From assembly GCA_910579505.1 (NCBI GenBank), contig CAJTTZ010000021.1:1-40775 (forward strand): DNA of 40,775 bases. Reading direction: 5' to 3'. The notes under the pieces are model-generated. The model was given only the letters and a program-made list of their open reading frames with translations, did no database searches and had not been told where the DNA came from. A program made the position numbers and the translations under genes. The DNA comes from an uncultured Lachnospiraceae bacterium (lineage in GTDB: Bacteria > Bacillota > Clostridia > Lachnospirales > Lachnospiraceae). This document shows positions 33,725 through 40,775 of this stretch, one piece after another. The first letter of the stretch is position 1. Every line of letters begins with the position of its first letter.

Positions 33725-34444
33725 AAATTCCCGCAAAAGCAGTTCCAGTTCCTCGGCTTCAGAAGGAGTGAAGGCCGGGGAGCTTTTTTTGTGCCTGGTG
33801 CCTTCTTCAAAAAGCGGTTCCTTCTCAAAATCTTTATTTCCGTCCGCAGGCTTGTCCTGGGCAGCGGTACTTTTTTTGCCGTCTTGTGCAGTGTCCTCTA
33901 TGCCGACCATGCGCATATCAAGGCGCGTCTGCTCCAGACGGTTCGCCAGATGATTTTCCAGATAGTCCACTAAGTTGGTGCGCAGCATGCCTATTTTGCC
34001 GGGCAGGTCAATCAGGGACGTGGCGGCAAAATAGAGGTACAGGCCGAGAAAACTGACGAGATAAAAGGGAGCGATTGTCAGAAAGTTCTCCTCCTGGATA
34101 ATGCTGATACAGGCGCCGATTCCTGCCACCAGCACGGAAAGCAGCGTAAGCTGCCCCGAAAGGTGTCGAAAAAAGGTCACGGGGATTTTTCCGAGGCTGA
34201 TCTGGTTTAAAAACTTGTCCACAAAAACGGAAACATTGGGAATGCTTTCGTGAAGCTGCCTGCAGCTGGTAAATTTCAGTTTCAGCTGCTGGAGGGATTT
34301 ATTTTTGGTGGCGGACATGTTTTCCGTTTCCCGAATCAGCCTGCGATAAATCACACCGAGCAGAATCTGGCATAAAATACTGCAAAAGAGCAATGTCAGG
34401 ATAACAAACATAAAATATTTATGACGAAAAAAAAGTGCAAGCAT
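33716..34444 (-). CDS. Uncharacterised membrane protein, 242 aa
   Basis: The protein has one N-terminal membrane helix (about residues 9-32), a basic helical segment, two further helices (about 95-115 and 120-142) and a long hydrophilic C-terminal tail rich in Lys, Asp and Glu. The topology leaves most of the protein cytoplasmic. I know no function; similar hypothetical proteins are common in Clostridia. GGAGG precedes ATG 34444, and a minus-strand TATAAT lies at 34482-34477. The 3' end carries the terminator of the opposing small gene. Confidence 0.75.
   Translation of the reverse strand: MLALFFRHKYFMFVILTLLFCSILCQILLGVIYRRLIRETENMSATKNKSLQQLKLKFTSCRQLHESIPNVSVFVDKFLNQISLGKIPVTFFRHLSGQLTLLSVLVAGIGACISIIQEENFLTIAPFYLVSFLGLYLYFAATSLIDLPGKIGMLRTNLVDYLENHLANRLEQTRLDMRMVGIEDTAQDGKKSTAAQDKPADGNKDFEKEPLFEEGTRHKKSSPAFTPSEAEELELLLREFLA
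33751..33790 (+). terminator. Intrinsic terminator of the 72-aa gene, inside the opposing CDS
   Basis: CCTCGGCTTC (33751-33760) pairs with the complementary arm 33770-33780 with one bulge and a G-U pair, and a run of seven T residues follows (33784-33790). The whole element lies in the coding region of the minus-strand gene. Confidence 0.6.
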
Positions 34445-34476
34445 GGTTACCTCCGTAATGTAGAGTGCATACTTAT

Positions 34477-34482
34477 ATTATA
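34477..34482 (-). promoter_or_regulatory. Probable -10 box of the 242-aa membrane protein gene
   Basis: A consensus TATAAT on the minus strand lies 32 bp before ATG 34444. No good -35 hexamer is seen at the right distance, so only the -10 box is reported. Confidence 0.4.
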
Positions 34483-34562
34483 TTGGGTTTTTTTCGGGAA
34501 AAAAGACCTAAGGCATCGACAGATTTCGCATATGAGCACATAAGGAGTCGGGACGCATTTTC

Positions 34563-34591
34563 TTGCACTATGGGGATTGATGATATATACT
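34563..34591 (+). promoter_or_regulatory. Promoter of the TSCPD-murG unit
   Basis: TTGCAC (34563-34568), a 17-nt spacer and TATACT (34586-34591) form a good sigma-A promoter 48 bp before the TSCPD gene start. Confidence 0.72.
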
Positions 34592-34639
34592 TTATGGTAG
34601 ATGGTAAATAGTGCCAGAAAGAATGAGGAGGAAACGGAT

Positions 34640-34885
34640 ATGATTTTTCAGCCGAAGGGCGTCTGTTCCAATGCGATAGACGTGGAAGTGGAAGAAGGTA
34701 TTATCAAATCTGTGAAATTTACAGGCGGATGCAACGGCAATACGCAGGGCATTTCCCGACTGGTTGTCGGAATGAAGGCGGAGGATGCGATCAGCAGACT
34801 GAAAGGAATTAAGTGCGGATTTAAAAGCACATCCTGTCCGGATCAGCTGGCGTGTGCACTGGAGCAGATGTTAGAAAACGCGTGA
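34640..34885 (+). CDS. TSCPD domain protein, TIGR03905-like
   Basis: An 81-residue protein that consists of a single TSCPD domain. The eponymous motif is STSCPDQLACALE near the C-terminus, after FTGGCNGNTQGISRLVVGM and four Cys in total, which suggests metal or redox chemistry. The domain also occurs at the end of B12-dependent ribonucleotide reductases; the function of the stand-alone form is unknown. GAGGAGG fixes ATG 34640. The murG gene begins 17 bp after its stop and the two should share the promoter at 34563-34591. Confidence 0.88.
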   Translation: MIFQPKGVCSNAIDVEVEEGIIKSVKFTGGCNGNTQGISRLVVGMKAEDAISRLKGIKCGFKSTSCPDQLACALEQMLENA

Positions 34886-34902
34886 AAGGCTTGGATGTTA
34901 CT

Positions 34903-35976
34903 ATGGGCAAAAAAATTGTACTGACAGGCGGCGGCACCGCCGGACATGTGACGCCAAATATGGCGCTGATTCCCAGACTTCGGGAACTAGAATATGACAT
35001 TGTATATATGGGGTCCTACGATGGAATTGAAAAGAAACTAATCGAGGATTTTGATATCCCTTACTATGGCATTGCAACCGGCAAATTCAGGCGGTATTTT
35101 GATCCGAAAAATTTCTCCGACCCGTTTCGTGTCATTAAGGGAATGCGGGAGGCTAGAAAGTATTTGAAGGAGATCAAGCCCGACGTGCTCTTTTCAAAGG
35201 GCGGTTTTGTCAGCGTGCCCGTGGTGCGCGCGGCGGCGTCTTTGGGGATTCCCTGTATTATCCATGAATCTGACATGACGCCCGGACTGGCCAATAAACT
35301 TTGTATTCCCGTAGCGAAAAAAGTGTGCTGTAATTTCCCGGAGACTTTCAGCCAGCTGCCGGCGGCTAAAGCGGTGCTGACGGGTTCGCCGATCCGCAAG
35401 GAGCTTGCCACGGGTGATAAGGAGGCAGCGTACCGGCTGTGCGGCTTTGACAATACGAAGCCTGTCATTATGGTGGTGGGCGGAAGCCTTGGCTCGGCAG
35501 CGATCAACCAGGCGGTCAGGGACGTCCTGCCGGAACTTCTGAAAGATTTTCAGGTGGTGCACCTGTGCGGTAAGGAAAAGGTAGATAATCTCCTGCTCAC
35601 CACACAGGGCTACAAGCAGTTTGAGTACGTAAAGTCAGAGATGAAGGATATTTTTGCGATGGCGGATATCGTGATATCCCGCGCCGGCGCCAACGCGATC
35701 AGCGAGATCCTGGCGCTGAAGAAACCGAATATCCTGATTCCGCTGCCCGCATCCAGCAGCAGGGGGGATCAGCTGTTGAATGCAAAATCCTATGAATCTC
35801 AGGGGTTCAGCATCGTGATCGACGAGGATGACCTGACTAATAAGCTGCTCCTTGAAAAGATACAGGAGCTTTATTTCAACAGGTTTACCTATATCGACGC
35901 TATGAAGAAGAGCAGTCAGCGGGATGCCATCGGCACGATTATCGGGCTGATTGAAGATGCGGTGAAAGAGAAGTAA
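34903..35976 (+). CDS. murG: MurG, UDP-GlcNAc:lipid I N-acetylglucosaminyltransferase
   Basis: A 357-residue GT28 enzyme that adds GlcNAc to lipid I, giving lipid II for peptidoglycan, at the inner face of the membrane. Motifs are LTGGGTAGHVTPNMAL (G-loop 1), FSKGGFVSVPVVRAA, IHESDMTPGLANKL, VVGGSLGSAAIN (G-loop 3) and SRAGANAISEILALKKPNILIPLP, which binds the UDP-sugar. The length is normal. It lies outside a division/cell-wall cluster. ATG 34903 gives the family-typical N-terminus; the Shine-Dalgarno is weak, so translation may depend on the TSCPD gene. Confidence 0.94.
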   Translation: MGKKIVLTGGGTAGHVTPNMALIPRLRELEYDIVYMGSYDGIEKKLIEDFDIPYYGIATGKFRRYFDPKNFSDPFRVIKGMREARKYLKEIKPDVLFSKGGFVSVPVVRAAASLGIPCIIHESDMTPGLANKLCIPVAKKVCCNFPETFSQLPAAKAVLTGSPIRKELATGDKEAAYRLCGFDNTKPVIMVVGGSLGSAAINQAVRDVLPELLKDFQVVHLCGKEKVDNLLLTTQGYKQFEYVKSEMKDIFAMADIVISRAGANAISEILALKKPNILIPLPASSSRGDQLLNAKSYESQGFSIVIDEDDLTNKLLLEKIQELYFNRFTYIDAMKKSSQRDAIGTIIGLIEDAVKEK

Positions 35977-36072
35977 GGGAAGGGCTGTATTAAATGTCAT
36001 TGTGTACGGCGGTACACTTGTCATAAAAAGTGAAAAACGGCACGGAAATGTGCCTGAAAAAAGGAGGACGAG

Positions 36073-37419
36073 ATGAGCAAAGTTACGTTTGACTATTCAA
36101 AAGCAGCATCTTTTATTGGGGAGAACGAAGTGGAGTCCATGAAGAAGCTGGCGCTTGACGCAAAAGAGGTGCTTGTGAGCAAGTCGGGAGCAGGCAACGA
36201 TTTTCTGGGATGGATTGACTTGCCGGTGGATTATGACAAAGAGGAGTTCGCGCGGATCAAGAAGGCGGCAGAAAAGATTCAGGGCGATTCCGAAGTGCTT
36301 GTGGTAATCGGAATCGGCGGCTCCTATCTGGGAGCGAGAGCGGCGATTGAGTTTTTACGTCACAGCTTCTACAATGTGGTGGACAAGTCTGTCAGAAAGA
36401 CACCTGAGATTTATTTTGTAGGTAACTCCATCAGTTCTACTTATATCAAGCATCTGATCGACGTGATTGGGGACAGGGACTTCTCCATTAACATGATTTC
36501 CAAGTCCGGCACGACCACGGAGCCAGCAATCGCGTTCCGCGTGTTCAAGGAGATGGCGGAGAAGAAATACGGCAAGGAGGGTGCGGCGAAGAGAATTTAC
36601 GCTACCACCGACAAGGCGAGAGGATCCCTTAAGAACCTCGCCAATGAGGAAGGTTATGAGAGTTTTGTCGTTCCCGACGATGTGGGCGGACGTTTCTCCG
36701 TGCTGACGGCAGTAGGTTTACTTCCCATCGCGGTGTCCGGCGCGGATATCGACAAGCTGATGGAAGGCGCGGCAGAGGGCAGAAAGATGGCGCTTAATGC
36801 TCCCTTTGAGGAGAATGACGCTGTGAAATACGCGGCGCTCCGCAATATTCTGCTTCGGAAGGGCAAAGTAATCGAGATTCTGGCAAACTACGAGCCGAGT
36901 GCACACTATGTTTCCGAGTGGTGGAAGCAGCTTTACGGCGAGTCCGAGGGCAAGGACCAGAAGGGTATTTTCCCGGCAAGCGTGGATCTGACTACCGACC
37001 TGCACTCCATGGGACAGTTTATTCAGGACGGTTCCCGTACCATGTTTGAGACCGTGCTCAACATTGAGACAAGCAGGGAAGAGATCATTATCGGCGAGGA
37101 GCCGGTAGATCTGGACGGACTCAACTATCTGGCGGGAAAGAACGTGGATTTTGTCAACAAGAGCGCGATGAACGGTACCATTCTGGCGCATACTGACGGA
37201 CAGGTTCCGAACTTTATGATCAATGTGCCCGAAGTAAACGAGTTCTATCTGGGCGAGCTGTTCTATTTCTTTGAGTTCGCATGCGGCGTCAGCGGATATC
37301 TCCTTGGTGTGAATCCGTTTAACCAGCCGGGCGTGGAGAGCTACAAGAAGAATATGTTTGCACTTCTCGGCAAACCGGGTTATGAGGCGCAGAGGGAAGA
37401 GCTGCTTAAAAGACTTTAA
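36073..37419 (+). CDS. pgi: Glucose-6-phosphate isomerase
   Basis: A 448-residue enzyme that interconverts glucose-6-phosphate and fructose-6-phosphate. It has the bacterial short-form architecture of two SIS domains, with GIGGSYLGARAAIEF, the phosphate-binding ISKSGTTTEPAIAFR, GGRFSVLTAVGLLP and the catalytic Glu in the EWWKQLYGESEGKD region. GGAGGACG precedes ATG 36073. A 6-bp inverted repeat, GTGTAC/GTACAC, lies at 36002-36017 in the 96-bp leader, function unknown. It probably has its own transcript ending at the strong terminator 37455-37493. Fructokinase in this window supplies the same product pool. Confidence 0.97.
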   Translation: MSKVTFDYSKAASFIGENEVESMKKLALDAKEVLVSKSGAGNDFLGWIDLPVDYDKEEFARIKKAAEKIQGDSEVLVVIGIGGSYLGARAAIEFLRHSFYNVVDKSVRKTPEIYFVGNSISSTYIKHLIDVIGDRDFSINMISKSGTTTEPAIAFRVFKEMAEKKYGKEGAAKRIYATTDKARGSLKNLANEEGYESFVVPDDVGGRFSVLTAVGLLPIAVSGADIDKLMEGAAEGRKMALNAPFEENDAVKYAALRNILLRKGKVIEILANYEPSAHYVSEWWKQLYGESEGKDQKGIFPASVDLTTDLHSMGQFIQDGSRTMFETVLNIETSREEIIIGEEPVDLDGLNYLAGKNVDFVNKSAMNGTILAHTDGQVPNFMINVPEVNEFYLGELFYFFEFACGVSGYLLGVNPFNQPGVESYKKNMFALLGKPGYEAQREELLKRL

Positions 37420-37454
37420 TCCGCTTTGCGGTCCCGGGAATGAAATGATACGAC

Positions 37455-37493
37455 GGCGCATATCTCCGTGTGGGGTATGCGCCACTTTTTTTT
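37455..37493 (+). terminator. Intrinsic terminator of pgi
   Basis: GGCGCATA (37455-37462) pairs perfectly with TATGCGCC (37476-37483) around a 13-nt loop, followed by eight T residues (37486-37493). Confidence 0.88.
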
Positions 37494-37769
37494 ATCATTC
37501 GGCGTGTTATCGACTGATCAGTGAAGGTGTGTCTGACATGCATTGTATGAGTGATGAATATTTAGTAGAAGATCTGATAGCAGAATATGGTGAAAGCTGG
37601 AATAATACTTGAGAGGAATGGGAGATTTTCTGAATCGATTGCACGATTGTCTGGCTTTTCCACCACAGGTTGCGCACATATACAGAGGTCTGTATGGAAG
37701 GCAACCCGGCGTTTTGCTATGATGAGCGCAAAGAAAAACAGGCGCAAGTCAAAAAAGGAGGAAAACAGT
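37494..37769. other. Gap with two short ORFs, possibly degraded coding DNA
   Basis: Between the pgi terminator and the XRE gene there are two short plausible frames. One runs 37538-37612 (24 residues, ending AEYGESWNNT). The second runs 37618-37722 (34 residues, starting MGDFLNRLHDCLAFPPQ), right after it with GAGAGGA upstream. I recognise neither. They may be two small genes or fragments of one decayed gene. No promoter for the XRE gene was clearly identified. Confidence 0.3.
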
Positions 37770-38255
37770 ATGGAATTTTCAGAAAAATTATTAACCCTGC
37801 GCAAGGCAAAGAATCTGACGCAGGAGGAGCTGGCGGAAAGGCTGAATGTATCGAGGCAGTCCGTCTCCAAGTGGGAGAGCGGGCAGGCAGTCCCGGAACT
37901 GGATAAGATCGTGGCGATGAGCACGGTATTCGACGTCACCACGGATTATCTGTTAAAGTCGTCGGAGATCGACGATCTGTCCGTAAAGACGGAAATGCTG
38001 GAAAAACAGCAGGAGCAGATGCTCGCCAGAGAACAGCGGCAGCAGAAGATCAGGGAGTGCGTTTTATATGGCGTTGTCATTTATCTGGTGTTTTTTGCCG
38101 TATGGTTTTTGGAGCGCGCCCTTTTCTGGGACTATATTTTTTGGGAGTCAGACATACACATAGGGACTCTTGGCATAGTGGCAGCAGAGTTTCTGGCAGC
38201 CACGGCGGCGGTGGTTTTCGTGTGTGCCAGAAAACTTAAGGGTGAGAAACGGTAA
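37770..38255 (+). CDS. XRE-family regulator with C-terminal membrane helices
   Basis: A 161-residue protein. Residues 1-70 are a classic Cro/CI helix-turn-helix: LTQEELAERLNVSRQSVSKWESGQAVPELDKI. A coiled-coil linker (about 75-100, rich in Gln and Glu) leads to two predicted membrane helices (about 105-125 and 135-155). Membrane-tethered XRE regulators of this kind are frequent in Firmicutes; the signal and target are unknown. GGAGGAAAACAGT fixes ATG 37770. Its last 20 bp overlap the end of the convergent AraC-family gene. Confidence 0.9.
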   Translation: MEFSEKLLTLRKAKNLTQEELAERLNVSRQSVSKWESGQAVPELDKIVAMSTVFDVTTDYLLKSSEIDDLSVKTEMLEKQQEQMLAREQRQQKIRECVLYGVVIYLVFFAVWFLERALFWDYIFWESDIHIGTLGIVAAEFLAATAAVVFVCARKLKGEKR

Positions 38256-39123
38256 TATTTGTTATATAGCGGTTTCTGTATGCAGAGGGCGTTTCCCCAT
38301 ACTTGGAGCGGAACGCCCTCGTAAAGTAAGATATATTGTGAAAACCGACATTTTCTGCAAGATCTATTATTTTATCTGAAGTTTCTATTAATTGTCTGGC
38401 GGCGATTTCCAGACGGTAATCTATGACATATTGTGAAAAACTTTTTCCTGTCAGTTCCTTAAATAATTTCATAAAATGGCTCGGCGAGAAGCCGCAGATT
38501 GCCGCGGCTTCTTTCACTGTGATTGCATTGCTGTAGTTGGACTGTATATATACAAGCAGGTTTTTCAGCTTATCATAGTTGTTTTTTAAAGAGAGTTCCG
38601 CGCAGCTTGCCGGGGAACTGTACTGGCAGATATGGTGCATGATGGCAAAAAGATTGGATTTCACCATCAGCTCCTCGCTTTTTTTGCGGTTTTCTATTAA
38701 GTACATGATATGAGGGCGCAAAAGACAGTTTAAATCCATTTCCGATGCAAGGTAGAGAGGAGGCAGCTTGGTGTGGCAGTACAGCGGTTTAAAATATTTT
38801 TCATAGCAGGCGTCATTGGTCGAATAATTCAAGAGGGAAAATTGGAATAAAATATTAAAATATTCCATTTGGGCGTCCGGGTATTGTTCTATGGAATGAA
38901 CCGTCTGAGGGGGCACAATAACCATATCACCTGTTTTTACAACGTACGGATGGGACTGTATGGGGATCACGCCCTGCCCGCTGCAGATATAGATGATTTC
39001 CATTTCATCATGCCAATGCAGGGGGTAGAAAGGAAAAAATACGGGAACATTCCCTTTGTAGACAGTATACGGAAAAGAAGGCTGACCATGTACTTTTGCC
39101 TCGGGGGGCATTCTGTGATCCAT
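38236..39123 (-). CDS. AraC-family transcriptional regulator with cupin sensor
   Basis: A 295-residue regulator. The N-terminal cupin-like domain contains the HWHDEMEIIYICSGQG and VIVPPQTVHSIE motifs typical of sugar- or metabolite-sensing AraC proteins. The C-terminal 100 residues form two HTH motifs: ITVKEAAAICGFSPSHFMKLFKELTG and IIDLAENVGFHNISYFTRAFRSKYGETPSAYR, which I name only by their ends (ITVKEAAAICGF, YFTRAFRSKYG). ATG 39123 has GAGGAGAG upstream and is preferred to 39165. It is divergent from the MATE gene, which it may control. Confidence 0.93.
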   Translation of the reverse strand: MDHRMPPEAKVHGQPSFPYTVYKGNVPVFFPFYPLHWHDEMEIIYICSGQGVIPIQSHPYVVKTGDMVIVPPQTVHSIEQYPDAQMEYFNILFQFSLLNYSTNDACYEKYFKPLYCHTKLPPLYLASEMDLNCLLRPHIMYLIENRKKSEELMVKSNLFAIMHHICQYSSPASCAELSLKNNYDKLKNLLVYIQSNYSNAITVKEAAAICGFSPSHFMKLFKELTGKSFSQYVIDYRLEIAARQLIETSDKIIDLAENVGFHNISYFTRAFRSKYGETPSAYRNRYITNITVSHP

Positions 39124-39188
39124 ATCAATCTCTCCTCTTCTTCTAATGTAAGAGTTTTGTGTCATAAAACAAGGAATATTTTACAAGA

Positions 39189-39217
39189 ATTATATAGGAT
39201 TTAAGAATATAATGCAA
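39189..39217 (-). promoter_or_regulatory. Promoter of the AraC-family gene
   Basis: On the minus strand, TTGCAT (39217-39212), a 17-nt spacer and TATAAT (39194-39189) lie about 66 bp before ATG 39123. Both boxes are good matches. It overlaps the region from which the divergent MATE gene must be transcribed. Confidence 0.7.
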
Positions 39218-39257
39218 GAGTAGTATCCGTATTATAAGGTGAAGAAGGTGTCGTAAC

Positions 39258-40586
39258 ATGCAGAAAAAACTGTTCTGTCTGAGTGTACCGATCTTTGTGG
39301 AATCCATCATGAATACGATTATGGGAAGCGTTGACACCATCATGCTTTCCGCCTATAGTGATGACGCGGTGGCGGCGGTCAGTATAGCGAATCAGATTCT
39401 TTTTCTCATTCAGGTACTCGCCTGTATCGTGACTACCGGCACGAGCATTTTGTGCGCGCAGTTTATCGGCGCCAAAAAATCGGAAGAGGAGCAGAATGAT
39501 TTGATCACGGCGTCCATACTGTTGAATATGGGTATGGGAGTTGTGCTTACGGTCCTGATGTCTGTGTTTTACCCGGTGATTTTACGTTTTTTAAACTTAT
39601 CGGGACAGGTCAGGAGTTACGCGGGAGAATATCTCGGTGTACTCAACTGGTTTTTGTGGGTGCAGCTGCTTTATTTTATTTTTTCTGCGGTACTGAAATC
39701 TTACGGCAGGACAAAACAGTGCATGTATGTTTCCATGGGCATGAATGTATGCAATATTGTGCTGAATTATCTGCTGATCTTTGGGAAATTCGATCTGCCT
39801 GCCATGGGCATCCGGGGAGCGGCGATTGCCACTGTGTCGGGAAGGGCTTTGGGATTTCTGATACTTGTGTGGATTTTATTTGACGTGAGAGGAAAACAGT
39901 TCCAGTGGAAAATATGCTGGGAGAAAATGGTTCCCAATATGCGCAAAGTCATTACTTACGGGATGCCAGCGGCAGGAGAGCAGATTTCTTATAATCTGGC
40001 GCAGTTTCTGGTTATGGTTTTCGTAACCATGATGGGAATGAAAGCGGTCACGGCGCAGTCGTACATAAATACCTGCGTGCGTTTTATTTATGTTTTCTCG
40101 GTGTCGCTTGGACAGGGGACGGCTATTATGATCGGATGGAGCGCGGGCGCCGGAGAATATGGGAAGGCTGACGAAGAATGCCGCTTTGCCGGAAAGTGTA
40201 CCTTTGTCTTCAGTATGGTTATGATGGCGGTTATGTCTGTTTTCAGGAACCAGATGTTTTCGCTGTTTACATCTGACCCTGAGATATTGGTATTAGCCGG
40301 TACTGTTTTGCTTGCAAATTTTCTGCTGGAGAGCGGACGCAGCCAGAATCTGGTCTATGTGGCATCTCTGCGTGCGGTAGGGGACGTGAAGTTTCCCTTT
40401 TATATTGGGATTGTCTCCATGTGGTGCGTTGCGGTAGGGGGCAGCTATCTTCTGGGCATTGCTTTGCATATGGGACTTTTTGGAGTATGGATTGCGCAGG
40501 GGATGGACGAGTGCCTGCGTGCCGCCGCTATGTGGATTCGTTGGAAAAGGAAAGGCTATACGCAGATTGAGGGAGTGGAATCATGA
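39258..40586 (+). CDS. MATE-family efflux transporter
   Basis: A 442-residue polytopic exporter with about twelve helices in two homologous halves. The N-terminus shows the MATE pattern: LSVPIFVESIMNTIMGSVDTIML, of which PIFVES and GSVDTIML are the key parts. The start of the second half, ITYGMPAAGEQISYNLAQF, mirrors it. Family members expel drugs or metabolites using sodium or proton gradients; the cargo is unknown. GAAGGTG lies upstream of ATG 39258. It is divergent from the AraC regulator, which suggests inducible expression. A kinase-like fragment starts 8 bp after its stop. Confidence 0.93.
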   Translation: MQKKLFCLSVPIFVESIMNTIMGSVDTIMLSAYSDDAVAAVSIANQILFLIQVLACIVTTGTSILCAQFIGAKKSEEEQNDLITASILLNMGMGVVLTVLMSVFYPVILRFLNLSGQVRSYAGEYLGVLNWFLWVQLLYFIFSAVLKSYGRTKQCMYVSMGMNVCNIVLNYLLIFGKFDLPAMGIRGAAIATVSGRALGFLILVWILFDVRGKQFQWKICWEKMVPNMRKVITYGMPAAGEQISYNLAQFLVMVFVTMMGMKAVTAQSYINTCVRFIYVFSVSLGQGTAIMIGWSAGAGEYGKADEECRFAGKCTFVFSMVMMAVMSVFRNQMFSLFTSDPEILVLAGTVLLANFLLESGRSQNLVYVASLRAVGDVKFPFYIGIVSMWCVAVGGSYLLGIALHMGLFGVWIAQGMDECLRAAAMWIRWKRKGYTQIEGVES

Positions 40587-40593
40587 AAAAACG

Positions 40594-40695
40594 ATGCATG
40601 TAAACGGTAAGGAATTTACGATCATAAAATTATTGGGAAAAGGAAAGGGCGGGTATTCTTATCTGGCTGCAGACGATCATATAAAAATAGGGTAA
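40594..40695 (+). pseudogene. Truncated Ser/Thr protein-kinase-like gene
   Basis: The frame encodes 33 residues beginning MHVNGKEFTIIKLLGKGKGG and continuing YSYLAADDHIKIG, then stops. It matches the first strand and glycine-rich ATP loop of a protein kinase, but the Lys-containing strand and everything after are missing, and no other frame in the remaining 80 bp continues it. The gene therefore appears cut off, either by a deletion or by an inserted element starting near 40696. Only 80 bp remain, so the cause cannot be decided here. Confidence 0.55.
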
Positions 40696-40775
40696 TTTGG
40701 CATTCATATAAGACCAAATTGAGAGAGTTTCAAGTTTTGTGTAAACCCAAAATCTGATATAAGATAAGTGAATAG

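Noticed and set aside
36001..36030. Promoter directly before pgi (TTGTGT with an ATAAAA 17 nt on)
   Set aside because: Both hexamers are poor and overlap a short inverted repeat; not reliable enough to annotate.
36718..37485. 255-codon minus-strand frame opposite pgi
   Set aside because: It is a shadow of the strongly coding pgi frame and would cross the pgi terminator.
1..40775. CRISPR array, tRNA, rRNA, known riboswitch or prophage
   Set aside because: I saw no regularly spaced repeats, no cloverleaf or rRNA-like sequence, no riboswitch core I could recognise, and no phage structural genes.

Overview
The window looks like a chromosomal segment of a gut-type Firmicute, most probably a Lachnospiraceae member. 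The basis is strong GGAGG-type ribosome binding sites, mixed-strand gene blocks, LplABC-type sugar importers without an ATPase, a FlxA-like protein, a DUF4358 lipoprotein beside an MBOAT/SGNH acylation pair, a DUF2975/HTH pair and a TSCPD-murG pair. No rRNA, tRNA, CRISPR array or complete mobile element was seen. The species call is inference.

Layout. (1) 1-1.6 kb: an AT-rich AAA/DUF4143 ATPase gene whose -10 region lies inside a perfect 36-bp palindrome, plus a small ORF. (2) 1.6-4.1 kb, minus strand: DUF2975 membrane protein, small XRE regulator and DUF4173 membrane protein, probably one operon. (3) 4.3-6.5 kb: aldo/keto reductase with two ferredoxin-like clusters, then an NAD-dependent epimerase-like protein. 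(4) 6.5-7.3 kb: FlxA-like coiled-coil protein. (5) 7.4-15.1 kb: a sucrose/fructo-oligosaccharide locus, with a LacI-type repressor divergent from two permeases, a binding lipoprotein, a cytoplasmic GH32 enzyme and a PfkB fructokinase. Matching operator-like sites sit just downstream of the -10 boxes of both divergent promoters. (6) 15.1-17.3 kb: LytTR/GHKL two-component system. (7) 17.5-19.4 kb: a hypothetical gene, an MgtC-like protein and exonuclease III. (8) 19.5-23.0 kb: MBOAT acyltransferase, SGNH-like partner and a divergent DUF4358 lipoprotein. (9) 23.1-24.5 kb: GNAT acetyltransferase and alpha/beta hydrolase, ended by a clear terminator.

(10) 24.5-33.4 kb is the most unusual part. Seven co-directional genes encode a class II aldolase-like enzyme, a tandem-duplicated nucleotidyltransferase, a fusion of a polytopic GT-C-like membrane protein to a phosphoribulokinase-like kinase, a HAD phosphatase, a DPM1-like GT2 glycosyltransferase, a compact glycerophosphodiesterase-like protein and a second GT-C-like membrane protein. 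Together they suggest a pathway that makes an activated sugar or polyol, transfers it to a lipid carrier and uses it at the membrane to build an unidentified envelope glycan. The product cannot be read from the sequence.

(11) 33.4-37.5 kb: two small or uncharacterised genes, a TSCPD protein, murG and pgi. (12) 37.5-40.8 kb: an XRE regulator with membrane helices, an AraC regulator divergent from a MATE exporter, and at the edge only the first 33 residues of a Ser/Thr-kinase-like protein, probably a broken gene.
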